Assembly (NCBI RefSeq): GCF_000382205.1
Contig: NZ_KB907786.1
Span: 1,240,001-1,304,000 of the forward strand
DNA length: 64,000 bases
Direction of reading: 5' to 3'
Source: Dyadobacter beijingensis DSM 21582
GTDB lineage: Bacteria > Bacteroidota > Bacteroidia > Cytophagales > Spirosomataceae
Shown here: in pieces, positions 26,566 through 34,568 of the stretch
How the letters are laid out: each line of letters opens with the position of its first letter
Position numbering within the stretch: the first letter of the stretch is position 1
Notes under the pieces: generated by a model
The model's input: the letters and a program-made list of their open reading frames with translations, nothing else
What the model was told of the DNA's origin: nothing
Database searches by the model: none
Translations under genes and position numbers: made by a program

Positions 26566-26730
26566 ATGACGCTCCTCAGTTTTGCCCTTCGGATCAAGGA
26601 AGTGAGGGATTTGCAGAATTCCTACGCTGCCACGCGCGACATTAATATCCTCGCTCGCCTGAAAGATATGGAGAAAGAGCTGGATAGGCTGATTCACAGC
26701 ATAGTAACAACTCCACGTAACCCCTTCTGA
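26566..26730 (+). CDS. Small 54-residue coiled-coil protein
   Basis: This short gene reads MTLLSFALRIKEVRDLQNSY and continues through DINILARLKDMEKELDRLI to a TGA at 26730. The heptad-like pattern of Leu, Ile and charged residues predicts one amphipathic helix that could dimerise. Two things support a real gene: the reading frame is strongly biased to charged helical residues, and an 11-bp perfect hairpin starts 11 bases after the stop. TTTCTTTG (26526-26533) is 7 of 8 to the -7 consensus. A 119-codon frame on the other strand covers the same DNA and looks less like protein. Function unknown. Confidence 0.55.
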   Translation: MTLLSFALRIKEVRDLQNSYAATRDINILARLKDMEKELDRLIHSIVTTPRNPF

Positions 26731-26741
26731 CACTACTTGCC

Positions 26742-26772
26742 CGCGGCGCGAAACTAAAACCTTCGCGCCGCG
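26742..26772. terminator. Perfect GC-rich hairpin after the 54-residue gene
   Basis: CGCGGCGCGAA (26742-26752) pairs perfectly with TTCGCGCCGCG (26762-26772) around a 9-base loop, without a T run. Its core GGCGCGAA/TTCGCGCC recurs in the hairpin at 31433-31466. Confidence 0.5.
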
Positions 26773-27069
26773 CTGGTATATGGCGAAGTGCTGTCCGTCA
26801 TTCGCATACGGCTGTAAAATTCCCGCGGAATCCAGATTTTCGTCAGCTTTGCTCAATAACATGGAAGGATATCAAAAATGAAGTGTGTGGTGAAAGGACG
26901 AACCTAACAAAACCATGGCAGCCTGTTGCAATCGCTTTATCCTTCGGTAGCTTTTTTTCAATGTTTATCCAAACTCAACACGTCCTGAGCTAAGTATAAT
27001 TTCACTAGACCATTGTTTTTGTTGTGACTTGAAATTTCAATTGTCTGTTCATTTCAATCCAGCAAAACC
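26773..27069. other. 297-base region upstream of the Gfo/Idh/MocA gene
   Basis: AT content rises towards the ATG at 27070, as expected for a 5' regulatory region. I see no exact TAnnTTTG element, conserved RNA structure or intact small gene in it. Confidence 0.4.
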
Positions 27070-28386
27070 ATGTCCCACTCCCGTCGCGATTTTCTTCATA
27101 CTGCCTCCGCAATAGCGGCTGGTGCCGGCCTTTCGGCTATTGTTCCTTCGTCGGTTTCTGCATTGGCGTCTGTGCCGGCGGCTGACAAGATCCGCATCGG
27201 GGCTATCGGGGTGAATGGGATGGGTTGGGCGGATTTGAATGCGATCCTCAAAAATCCGGGCACGGAATGCGTGGCGCTTTGCGATGTCGATAAGAATGTG
27301 CTCGACAAACGTGCCGCCGAGCTGGCGAAGGGCGGCAGTTCCAAAATCAAGACTTATGGCGATTACCGGCAGCTGCTGGCCGACAAGGATGTGGATGCGG
27401 TGGTGATCGGTACACCCGACCATTGGCATTGCCTGATGATGGTCGAAGCGTGCCAGGCGGGCAAGGATATATATGTAGAAAAGCCGATCGGGAATTCCAT
27501 CGCCGAATGCCGGGCGATGGTCGCCGCACAGCAGCGCTATAACCGCGTGGTGCAGGTGGGCCAATGGCAGCGGAGCCAGAAACATTTCCGTGACGCCATC
27601 GAATTCGTGCATTCCGGGCAGCTCGGAAAAATACGGCTGGTGAAAGTCTGGGGTTATTTTGCGTGGGTGAACCCGATCAGCAAATTGCCGGATGGTACCC
27701 CGCCCGCCGGTGTCGATTACAATATGTGGCTCGGCCCGGCGCAGAAGCGGCCGTTCAACCCCAACCGTTTCCATTTCAATTTCCGCTGGTTCTGGGATTA
27801 TGCCGGCGGACTCATGACCGACTGGGGCGTGCATTTGCTCGACTACGCTTTGCTGGGCATGAAAGCCGCCAATCCAAACAGCATCATGGCGGCCGGCGGC
27901 AAGTTTGCCAACCAGGATTCCGGCGCCGAAACGCCCGATACGCTCACAACCGTGTTTGAATTCGACGACTTCAATATCCAGTGGGAGCACGCGATGGGCA
28001 TCGATGGTGGCCCCTACGGCCGTCAGCACGGCATTGCCTACATCGGCAACAACGGCACGCTCGTGCTGAGCCGCGACGGCTGGGAAGTGATTCCGGAAGG
28101 CAAGCGTATGGAGGCCGTTCCGTTCCGCAAATCCGAAGATAATGGGCTCGACCTGCACGCGAAAAACTTTATCGAAGTAGTCAAATCCCGCAAAATGACC
28201 GATCTGAATGCGCCGATCCAGGTCGGTTCCGACATTGCCGTGTTTTCGCAAATGGGCAATATCGCTTACCGAACGGGCAAGAAAATTTATTGGGATAAGG
28301 AAAAAGGGAAATTTACCGATGCCGAGGCCAACAAACTCATCGCGAAAGAATACCATAATGGCTATAAGCTGCCGTCTGTTTCATGA
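27070..28386 (+). CDS. Tat-exported Gfo/Idh/MocA-family oxidoreductase
   Basis: A 438-residue NAD(P)-dependent dehydrogenase-type protein. It opens with a twin-arginine signal (SRRDFLHTASAIAAGAGLSA), so it is folded with cofactor in the cytoplasm and exported. The Rossmann domain starts KIRIGAIGVNGMG (about residues 40-52). The family motif EKPIGNSIAE (about 138-147) supplies the catalytic-region Lys. The C-terminal alpha/beta domain (NFRWFWDYAGGLMTDWGVH onward) is normal. Such enzymes act on sugars, inositols or glycosides; the substrate is not predictable here. It appears monocistronic; a CDF transporter gene follows after 86 bases. Confidence 0.9.
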   Translation: MSHSRRDFLHTASAIAAGAGLSAIVPSSVSALASVPAADKIRIGAIGVNGMGWADLNAILKNPGTECVALCDVDKNVLDKRAAELAKGGSSKIKTYGDYRQLLADKDVDAVVIGTPDHWHCLMMVEACQAGKDIYVEKPIGNSIAECRAMVAAQQRYNRVVQVGQWQRSQKHFRDAIEFVHSGQLGKIRLVKVWGYFAWVNPISKLPDGTPPAGVDYNMWLGPAQKRPFNPNRFHFNFRWFWDYAGGLMTDWGVHLLDYALLGMKAANPNSIMAAGGKFANQDSGAETPDTLTTVFEFDDFNIQWEHAMGIDGGPYGRQHGIAYIGNNGTLVLSRDGWEVIPEGKRMEAVPFRKSEDNGLDLHAKNFIEVVKSRKMTDLNAPIQVGSDIAVFSQMGNIAYRTGKKIYWDKEKGKFTDAEANKLIAKEYHNGYKLPSVS

Positions 28387-28472
28387 TTTTTTGTATTTCA
28401 ATCATGAGAAGCGCACTTCCGGCGGCGGGGACCTGTTCGGTATAGGGTGCTTTTTGCCATTGCCCGCCTGCT

Positions 28473-29390
28473 ATGAATGAGAGACAAAAACGCCTCAGGG
28501 AACGACGGCTCATCAAGCTTTCGATCATTACCGGTTCGGGTTTCACGATCTGGGCCATTGTCGTAGGGATTCTCGGCGATTCGAAATCGATCATTTTCGA
28601 TGCCCTTTTTTCTATGGTCGGCATCAGCCTGTCAGGCGTGTCGCTGCTGGTAAACAACTTCGTACGAAAGCCCGACGACGACGATCTTCCGTTCGGACGC
28701 GCGCAGTTCGAGCCGTTTTCGATGACGCTCCAATCGGCAGTGATCATCTTCCTCTGTTTGTATTCGCTGGCCACGTCGGTCATGGACATTATCGCCGGTG
28801 GCAAGTCTGTCGAGCTGGACATTGCCTTGCCTTACCTGATCGCCTCCATCATAGGTTGTTTTTTGCTATGGCTGTATTTCCGGAGAATGGCGCTGCAGAT
28901 CCGGTCGGAATACTTGCGCATCGAAGCCACCGAATGGCAGCTCGATGCCCTGCTGAGTACGGGCGTGCTCGTGGTGCTGTCGCTGGGCTATTTCCTGCGC
29001 GGCACCTCACTGGCATTTCTCATCCCGTACCTCGACCCCGGCATGGTCATCATCATTTCCCTGCTTTTCCTGCGGATTCCGGTGGGGACATTCTGGAAAA
29101 ATATCCGTGAACTCCTGCAATTCGCACCGGACGACGAGGTGGAAGAAATGATCCACCAGGAAGCGGAGGGCATTTCTAAGCGCTACGGTTTTATCGATGA
29201 ATATGTGCGCGTAGCGAAAACGGGCGGCAGCTACACGATCGAAATCGATTTCCTGCTCCCGGAAGCGCTCGCGCATACGCAGGTGAAGGAGCTGGACGGG
29301 ATCCGGCAGGAGCTGTACGACCGCATCCGCGGCGAGTACAAAATGTGGCTCACGATTTCGTTCACCACCGAGCGGAAATGGATGATATGA
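28473..29390 (+). CDS. Cation-diffusion-facilitator-type transporter with non-canonical metal site
   Basis: A 305-residue membrane protein with six predicted helices and a soluble C-terminal domain, the CDF layout. The transport-site residues differ from zinc CDFs. TM2 has FDALFSM, keeping the first Asp but with Ser where YiiP has D49. TM5 has EWQLDALLS, with Glu in place of the His of HxxxD. The DDDDLPFGRAQFEPF loop between helices is acidic. This suggests a different ion or a changed mechanism. It is convergent with the AraC gene, with only 3 bases between stops. Confidence 0.85.
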   Translation: MNERQKRLRERRLIKLSIITGSGFTIWAIVVGILGDSKSIIFDALFSMVGISLSGVSLLVNNFVRKPDDDDLPFGRAQFEPFSMTLQSAVIIFLCLYSLATSVMDIIAGGKSVELDIALPYLIASIIGCFLLWLYFRRMALQIRSEYLRIEATEWQLDALLSTGVLVVLSLGYFLRGTSLAFLIPYLDPGMVIIISLLFLRIPVGTFWKNIRELLQFAPDDEVEEMIHQEAEGISKRYGFIDEYVRVAKTGGSYTIEIDFLLPEALAHTQVKELDGIRQELYDRIRGEYKMWLTISFTTERKWMI

Positions 29391-29393
29391 GCT

Positions 29394-30368
29394 TTACCGC
29401 AGCCGCCCTAGCTGCATTTGTTTAGGTGTAATGCCGAACTTCCTTTTGAATGCCTGGATAAAATTGCTCCCGTTGGCATAGCCGACGGCCTCCGCCACTT
29501 CCTCCACGGTAAGGCCGCTATCCAGCATTTGCCGCGCATGCAGCATTCTTTTTTCGTGGATCAATTCATATACACTCGTGTTGTACCGCTGCCTGAACCC
29601 TTCCCGGATCTGGTGCTCCGAAAGCGGCGAATGGGCGGCAACATCTTCCAGCGAATGCGTCGTGAGGTAATGGATATTCAGGTATTCAAATATTTCGTCC
29701 AGGTGGCGTGCGGCGTCCGGGCGCAGCTGGCCGACTGTTTTTTCCTCGCGGTACTGCTGCAATTGCAATGCGAGCAGTTCGAGGATCTTGCCGTTCAGGT
29801 ACATTTCAGAAAGATCGTCGGCGACGGGCACGTGCAGGATGCGTTGCAGGACGGCGTGCATTTCAGCGCTTACGGGGGCCGATTTGCTGAAAAGTGCGAA
29901 CGACTGGCCTTGTTCCAAAGCGGTTTCCAGCTTCTTCACCGGGCTGCCGTTTTGTTGTAAAAATTGAAGTAAATGCTCTTTTTTGAGGATCAGCGCCAGG
30001 TACTCGAAGCCTTTCTGGCGGTTATAGAAAATATCGGAATCGAAATTTTCGGAATAGTAAATATTGTACTCCGCGGGACGCAGCGGGTGTTCGCCCGGAA
30101 TGTCGCGGAAGCGGGCATTGGAATGGCCGGCCAGCTGGAAATGCAGGCTGATATGCGGGTCGCTTTTCATACCGCGGATCTGCATATCCTCCATGAAATC
30201 GGCCTGGAAGCGGATAATGCCGAAATTCCGGGCATAAATATTCTTCACGCGATGGTTCACGAAAGGTATTCGAGGCGCATCGTGCTCGAAGGTATCCACC
30301 GATGGCTGCGAAAGAAACTTCCTGCCCGCGATCTCCCGGTACGATTCATTATCAATGATATAGGCCAT
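29394..30368 (-). CDS. AraC-family transcriptional regulator
   Basis: A 324-residue regulator with an N-terminal sensing region of about 220 residues. The C-terminal AraC DNA-binding domain has two helix-turn-helices (SLEDVAAHSPLSEHQIREGF and LTVEEVAEAVGYANGSNFIQ, then FKRKFGITPKQMQ). The ATG at 30368 is preferred over a TTG two codons upstream. It is divergent from the epimerase gene with 84 bases between starts, which makes that gene its likely target; the ligand is unknown. Confidence 0.9.
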   Translation of the reverse strand: MAYIIDNESYREIAGRKFLSQPSVDTFEHDAPRIPFVNHRVKNIYARNFGIIRFQADFMEDMQIRGMKSDPHISLHFQLAGHSNARFRDIPGEHPLRPAEYNIYYSENFDSDIFYNRQKGFEYLALILKKEHLLQFLQQNGSPVKKLETALEQGQSFALFSKSAPVSAEMHAVLQRILHVPVADDLSEMYLNGKILELLALQLQQYREEKTVGQLRPDAARHLDEIFEYLNIHYLTTHSLEDVAAHSPLSEHQIREGFRQRYNTSVYELIHEKRMLHARQMLDSGLTVEEVAEAVGYANGSNFIQAFKRKFGITPKQMQLGRLR

Positions 30369-30425
30369 GCACAAATTTCAATGTTTTTATCGGCTATCCC
30401 AATATTTTTCGATACCGGGCGCACA

Positions 30426-30433
30426 TACCTTTG
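30426..30433 (+). promoter_or_regulatory. Promoter -7 element for the epimerase gene
   Basis: TACCTTTG is an exact TAnnTTTG match, 19 bases before the ATG at 30453, giving a short leader. It lies in the divergent region shared with the AraC gene. Confidence 0.6.
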
Positions 30434-30452
30434 CAGGAAAATCGATTCGATC

Positions 30453-31436
30453 ATGGCTATTTTGGTAACAGGCAGCGCAGGGCATTTGGGCGAGGCGCTG
30501 ATGCGCACCTTCCGCGCGCAGGGCACCGCCGCCACCGGGCTGGACATTCAGCAGTCGCCCTACACCGACCTCGTCGGCAGTATTACAGACCGGGATTTTG
30601 TACACAAAGCCATGCAGGGCATCCGTACCGTCATCCATACCGCTACCCTGCACAAGCCGCACGTGGCGACGCACAGCAAGCAGGATTTCGTGGATACCAA
30701 TATCACAGGCACGCTCAATTTGCTCGAAGAAGCGGTTTTACAAGGCGTTTCGGCATTTTTGTTTACCAGTACCACCAGTACATTCGGCGCAGCCATGAAC
30801 CCCGCCGAAGGCGAGCCGGCCGCCTGGATTACCGAAGACGTGATCCCGCAGCCCAAAAATATTTACAGTGTCACCAAACTCGCTGCGGAAAGCCTCTGCG
30901 AGCTTTTTCACCGGAAAAGCAAGCTGCCGGTATTGATCCTGCGCACCTCGCGCTTCTTCCCCGAAGACGACGACAACGCCGAGACGCGGCGCCTGTTCGA
31001 AACGTCCAACGTGCAGGCATTAGAACTCCTGTACCGCCGCGTCGACATGGCCGATGCCGTTACGGCGCATTTATCAGCCATGGAAAAAGCCGGTCCGATC
31101 GGGTTCGGCAAATACATTATTTCGGCCACCACGCCGTTTTTGCCGGCGCATTTGCCGCAACTGCACGTCAATGCGCCGGAAGTGATCCGCTCGGTGTACC
31201 CTGAATGCGAGGAGCTATTCGACGCGCGGGGCTGGAAAATTTTCCCGGAAATCGATCGGGTGTATGTGAACGAGCGCGCACGGCGCGAGCTGGGGTGGGC
31301 GCCTGCGTACGACTTCGCGCATGTGCTGCGGTGCCTGCGCGAGGGGGCGGATTTCAGAAGCCCGCTGGCGCGCGAGGTAGGAAGCAAAGGGTATCATGAG
31401 CAGGAGTTCGACGAAGGGCCGTTTCCGGTGGAGTAA
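30453..31436 (+). CDS. NAD-dependent epimerase/dehydratase (extended SDR)
   Basis: A 327-residue extended short-chain dehydrogenase. The nucleotide-binding motif GSAGHLGEA is at residues 7-15. The catalytic pair is YSVTK (Tyr and Lys about 4 apart, near residue 149), with the preceding STTSTFG stretch supplying the Ser/Thr. It would act on a nucleotide sugar or a related carbonyl substrate in the cytoplasm. The ATG at 30453 follows an exact promoter -7 element; the frame continues far upstream through the AraC gene without meaning. The stop codon is embedded in a perfect hairpin shared with lpdA. Confidence 0.88.
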   Translation: MAILVTGSAGHLGEALMRTFRAQGTAATGLDIQQSPYTDLVGSITDRDFVHKAMQGIRTVIHTATLHKPHVATHSKQDFVDTNITGTLNLLEEAVLQGVSAFLFTSTTSTFGAAMNPAEGEPAAWITEDVIPQPKNIYSVTKLAAESLCELFHRKSKLPVLILRTSRFFPEDDDNAETRRLFETSNVQALELLYRRVDMADAVTAHLSAMEKAGPIGFGKYIISATTPFLPAHLPQLHVNAPEVIRSVYPECEELFDARGWKIFPEIDRVYVNERARRELGWAPAYDFAHVLRCLREGADFRSPLAREVGSKGYHEQEFDEGPFPVE

Positions 31437-31466
31437 TGGCGCGAAGCCCCTGCTTCGCGCCATTAC
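31433..31466. terminator. 15-bp perfect hairpin between convergent stops
   Basis: GTAATGGCGCGAAGC (31433-31447) pairs perfectly with GCTTCGCGCCATTAC (31452-31466) around a CCCT loop. It includes the epimerase stop codon and ends 2 bases before the lpdA stop, so it probably terminates both transcripts. Confidence 0.75.
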
Positions 31467-31467
31467 A

Positions 31468-32877
31468 TTACATATTCAATGCCCCGCGCCCGGAGGCCGT
31501 CAGGAACGCCTCTTTCAACGCTTCCGCGTAAGTGGGATGGGCGTAGGAGATCGTAGCCGAGGCGAGATCGGTGATTTCATATTCCATGATGGTCACGGCC
31601 TGTGCGATCAGGTCGGCGGCGCGGGCCCCGATGATGTGGACGCCCAGCACTTCGCCGTATTTAGGATCGGAAAGGACCTTGGCAAAGCCCGAGGTATCAC
31701 CCGCAGCGCGGCCCCGGCCGCTCGCCGAGAAGGGGAATTTGCCTTTGTTATAAGGAATGCCCTGCGCTTTCAACTGCTCCTCCGTGAGCCCTACGCTCGC
31801 CACTTCCGGCCAGCTGTACACGACGCCCGGAATGCGGTCGTAATTGATCTCGTGCGCATGGCCGTGAATGCCTTCCACCGCCGCAATGGCCTCGTCCTCC
31901 GCTTTGTGGGCGAGCATCGCGCCTTTGATCACATCGCCGATGGCGTACACGTTGGGCGCGGCGGTCCGGAAGGCGGTATTAGTTACAATGCGGCCGCGGT
32001 CGTCTTTCTGGATCGACGTGTTTTCCAGGCCCAACCCTTCGGTATAAGGTCGACGGCCTACGGCCACCATGCAGTAGTCGGTCGTTATTTCCTGCTGTTT
32101 CTGGTCCGCGCCGGTGTATTTGACGGTCACTTTTTTACCGTCGCTCACGGCCGAATCGACGCGCTGGCTGAGCAGTACGTCGATGCCCGATTTGGTCAGG
32201 ATTTTTTTGAGTTCGGTGGTGAGCTCCTTGTCCATCGTCGGTACAAGGTTGGCGGCGTACTCGATAATGGTCACTTTTGTGCCGAGGCGCGCATATACGG
32301 AGGCCATTTCGACCCCGATCACCCCGCCGCCGATCACCGACATCGTGGCCGGGATCTCGTTCAGCGACAATGCTTCGGTGGAGGAAATAATGCGTTTCTT
32401 GTCGATCACCGCATTGGGCAGGGAAATGGGCTTGGAACCGGTGGCGATGATCGTGTACTTGCTCTGGTACTCCTGCTCGGCGCCGTCGGCCGCTTTCACG
32501 GCAATGCGGTCATCGGAAACGAACCGCGCCGTGCCGTAGATGACGGCGATCTTGTTCTTTTTCATGAGGAAGTTGATGCCCGACACATTCTGGGACACGA
32601 CCTCGCTTTTACGCCCGAAAAATTGCTTCACATCGAGCGAAAGCCCTTTTACCTGGATACCGAAGCTGGCAAAACGTGTTTCGGCGTCGTGGTAATGTTC
32701 GGAGCTGTCGAGCAGGGCCTTGGCGGGGATGCAGCCCACATTGGTGCAGGTGCCGCCCAGGCTGTTGTACTTTTCGATAATGGCTGTTTTGTAGCCCAGC
32801 TGTGAGGCCCGGATGGCCGCGGTGTACCCGCCCGGCCCGGAGCCGATAACGATCAGATCGTAGTCCTGGTTAATCAT
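31468..32877 (-). CDS. lpdA: Dihydrolipoyl dehydrogenase
   Basis: A 469-residue FAD enzyme, the E3 subunit of 2-oxoacid dehydrogenase or glycine-cleavage complexes. FAD-binding GSGPGGYTAA is at residues 12-21. The redox disulphide is in GGTCTNVGCIPAK (C44 and C49). The NAD domain has VIGGGVIGVEMASVYARLG, and the C-terminal HPTYAEALKEAF carries the active-site His-Glu pair. No E1 or E2 genes are adjacent, so it probably serves complexes encoded elsewhere. Confidence 0.96.
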   Translation of the reverse strand: MINQDYDLIVIGSGPGGYTAAIRASQLGYKTAIIEKYNSLGGTCTNVGCIPAKALLDSSEHYHDAETRFASFGIQVKGLSLDVKQFFGRKSEVVSQNVSGINFLMKKNKIAVIYGTARFVSDDRIAVKAADGAEQEYQSKYTIIATGSKPISLPNAVIDKKRIISSTEALSLNEIPATMSVIGGGVIGVEMASVYARLGTKVTIIEYAANLVPTMDKELTTELKKILTKSGIDVLLSQRVDSAVSDGKKVTVKYTGADQKQQEITTDYCMVAVGRRPYTEGLGLENTSIQKDDRGRIVTNTAFRTAAPNVYAIGDVIKGAMLAHKAEDEAIAAVEGIHGHAHEINYDRIPGVVYSWPEVASVGLTEEQLKAQGIPYNKGKFPFSASGRGRAAGDTSGFAKVLSDPKYGEVLGVHIIGARAADLIAQAVTIMEYEITDLASATISYAHPTYAEALKEAFLTASGRGALNM

Positions 32878-32962
32878 GGTAGTGGAAATTACCTGGTAGT
32901 AATGAGTGATGATTCAAAATCCGCCCAATGTAGTATTTCCGGCCGATAGTTTCAATGGTTGC

Positions 32963-34456
32963 TTAGCGGGTGTTGTTGCTCGCTTCAATCACCGGCAGCA
33001 CAAACTGCCAGGCCGGATTGGCAGGCTCCTGATGTTCTTTCAAGACGATTTCGTCGAATTTTTTGAGGATATCCGCGTGTTTTGCTGCCACGTCGGTCGT
33101 CTCGCTGCGGTCGGTGCGGAGGTTGAAAAGCTGCCATGCATTGCCGGGATTCTTGCGCAGGTCCGTTTTGACGCCCTTCCAGTCGCCCATGCGGATAGCG
33201 ATCTGGCCGCCTTTTTCGGGGTATTCGAAATAGAGGTAAGCGTGCTTTTTCTGGCGATTGGTTTGGCCTAGCAATTCCGGTAAAAACGAAATGCCGTCCG
33301 TCGCTGGGGCAGACTGGCCGGTTAGTTCCGCCAGGGTCGCCAGCAGGTCGTACTGAACGGAAATGTGATCGCTCACACGTCCGGGTTTGATTTTGCCGGG
33401 CCAGCGGGCGATGAATGGCTCGCGGATACCGCCTTCGTACACATCCATTTTCAAACCGCGCAACCCGGCCACGCTGTTGAAGAACTGCGCATTCACACCG
33501 CCGTTGAAAGTAGCGCCGTTATCGCTGCTGAACATGACGATCGTGTTGTCGTCCAGCCCCAGGGCTTTGAGTTTATCGAGAATAATGCCCACCTGGTCGT
33601 CCAGATAGGTAATCATCGCGGCATAGGTCGAGAGCGGATATTGGGTGGAAGCATACCCCTTTTCCCCGTAGTAGGGTTTTTCATCAAATTGCCCGACATA
33701 TTTTTTGACATAATCATCGGGCGCCTGCAATGACACGTGCGGAATGGTATACGGCATATACAGGAAAAACGGCCCGCCTTTGCTCCGTTCGATAAATGAT
33801 AATGCCTTTTCAGTCATTTTCATGGGCGCGTATTCCTTGCCTTTGAATGAGTCGAAGTCCGCATCGGTGGCCGTAGCCGGGTCGAGCTTGCGGTGAACAT
33901 CCTGCCAGGGCTGGGCAAGGGTGTCCCAGCGGTCGTTTTCCCATAAATGCGACGGGTAGAGGTTATGCGCCTGTTTCTGGTCGAGGTAGCCGTAGTAGTA
34001 ATCGAAGCCCTGTTTGGTGGGCGTGCCTTCGGTGTTGTTCATGCCCATGCCCCATTTGCCTGTAAGGGCGGTGGCGTAGCCTTGCTGTTTGAGCAGTTCG
34101 GCCACGGTGAATTCTTTCGCGGGCAGCGGCATTTGGCCGCGTTCCTCGTCGTCGCGAAAAGTGCCGAGCTCGAAGTTGCCGCGGATGGCCGAGTGTCCCG
34201 CGTGTTTGCCCGTCATGAGCATCGCGCGTGCGGGTGCGCATACGGGCGTACCTGTATAATGCTGCGTGAAGCGCACTCCTTCGCGGGCGAGCCGGTCGAG
34301 ATTGGGCGTTTTGATCTTCTGCTGGCCGTAGCAGCCGAGTTCCCCGTAACCGAGGTCGTCGGCGTAGATGTAAATGATATTGGGTAAACGGCGGTTTTGG
34401 GCGCTGGCGCCGGCATCAATAAGGATTAGCAGGATCAGAAGGTTCAGGAATCGCAT
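32963..34456 (-). CDS. Secreted sulfatase (formylglycine type)
   Basis: A 497-residue type I sulfatase with a Sec signal peptide (residues 1-19, ending ASAQ). The metal-binding YADDLG is at residues 31-36. The CAPAR motif starts at C73, the Cys converted to formylglycine by a separate maturase. MTGKHAGHS and the FSSDNGATFNGG block complete the active site. It would remove sulfate from glycans or aryl sulfates in the periplasm or outside. Substrate class cannot be read from the sequence. It is divergent from the ABC exporter genes. Confidence 0.93.
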   Translation of the reverse strand: MRFLNLLILLILIDAGASAQNRRLPNIIYIYADDLGYGELGCYGQQKIKTPNLDRLAREGVRFTQHYTGTPVCAPARAMLMTGKHAGHSAIRGNFELGTFRDDEERGQMPLPAKEFTVAELLKQQGYATALTGKWGMGMNNTEGTPTKQGFDYYYGYLDQKQAHNLYPSHLWENDRWDTLAQPWQDVHRKLDPATATDADFDSFKGKEYAPMKMTEKALSFIERSKGGPFFLYMPYTIPHVSLQAPDDYVKKYVGQFDEKPYYGEKGYASTQYPLSTYAAMITYLDDQVGIILDKLKALGLDDNTIVMFSSDNGATFNGGVNAQFFNSVAGLRGLKMDVYEGGIREPFIARWPGKIKPGRVSDHISVQYDLLATLAELTGQSAPATDGISFLPELLGQTNRQKKHAYLYFEYPEKGGQIAIRMGDWKGVKTDLRKNPGNAWQLFNLRTDRSETTDVAAKHADILKKFDEIVLKEHQEPANPAWQFVLPVIEASNNTR

Positions 34457-34480
34457 GGGGCGTGGTTTAAGAGCGGGCGG

Positions 34481-34501
34481 AATTTAACCAAAATTTAACC
34501 A
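34481..34501. repeat. Direct repeat AATTTAACCA in the divergent sulfatase-ABC region
   Basis: AATTTAACCA occurs at 34481-34490 and again at 34492-34501, one helical turn apart, between two divergent genes. It may be a regulator site for either; no regulator gene is adjacent. Confidence 0.4.
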
Positions 34502-34535
34502 CGACAGCGGGCAGCGATTCAAAAACATACCTTGC

Positions 34536-34543
34536 TATATTTG
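34536..34543 (+). promoter_or_regulatory. Promoter -7 element for the ABC exporter operon
   Basis: TATATTTG is an exact TAnnTTTG match 25 bases before the ATG at 34569. Confidence 0.6.
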
Positions 34544-34568
34544 TCGCTGCAATTAATACTAAACCCAT

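Noticed and set aside
26503-26862. 119-codon minus-strand frame
   Set aside because: It overlaps the 54-residue plus-strand gene, has no family pattern or promoter, and runs through the hairpin that ends the small gene.
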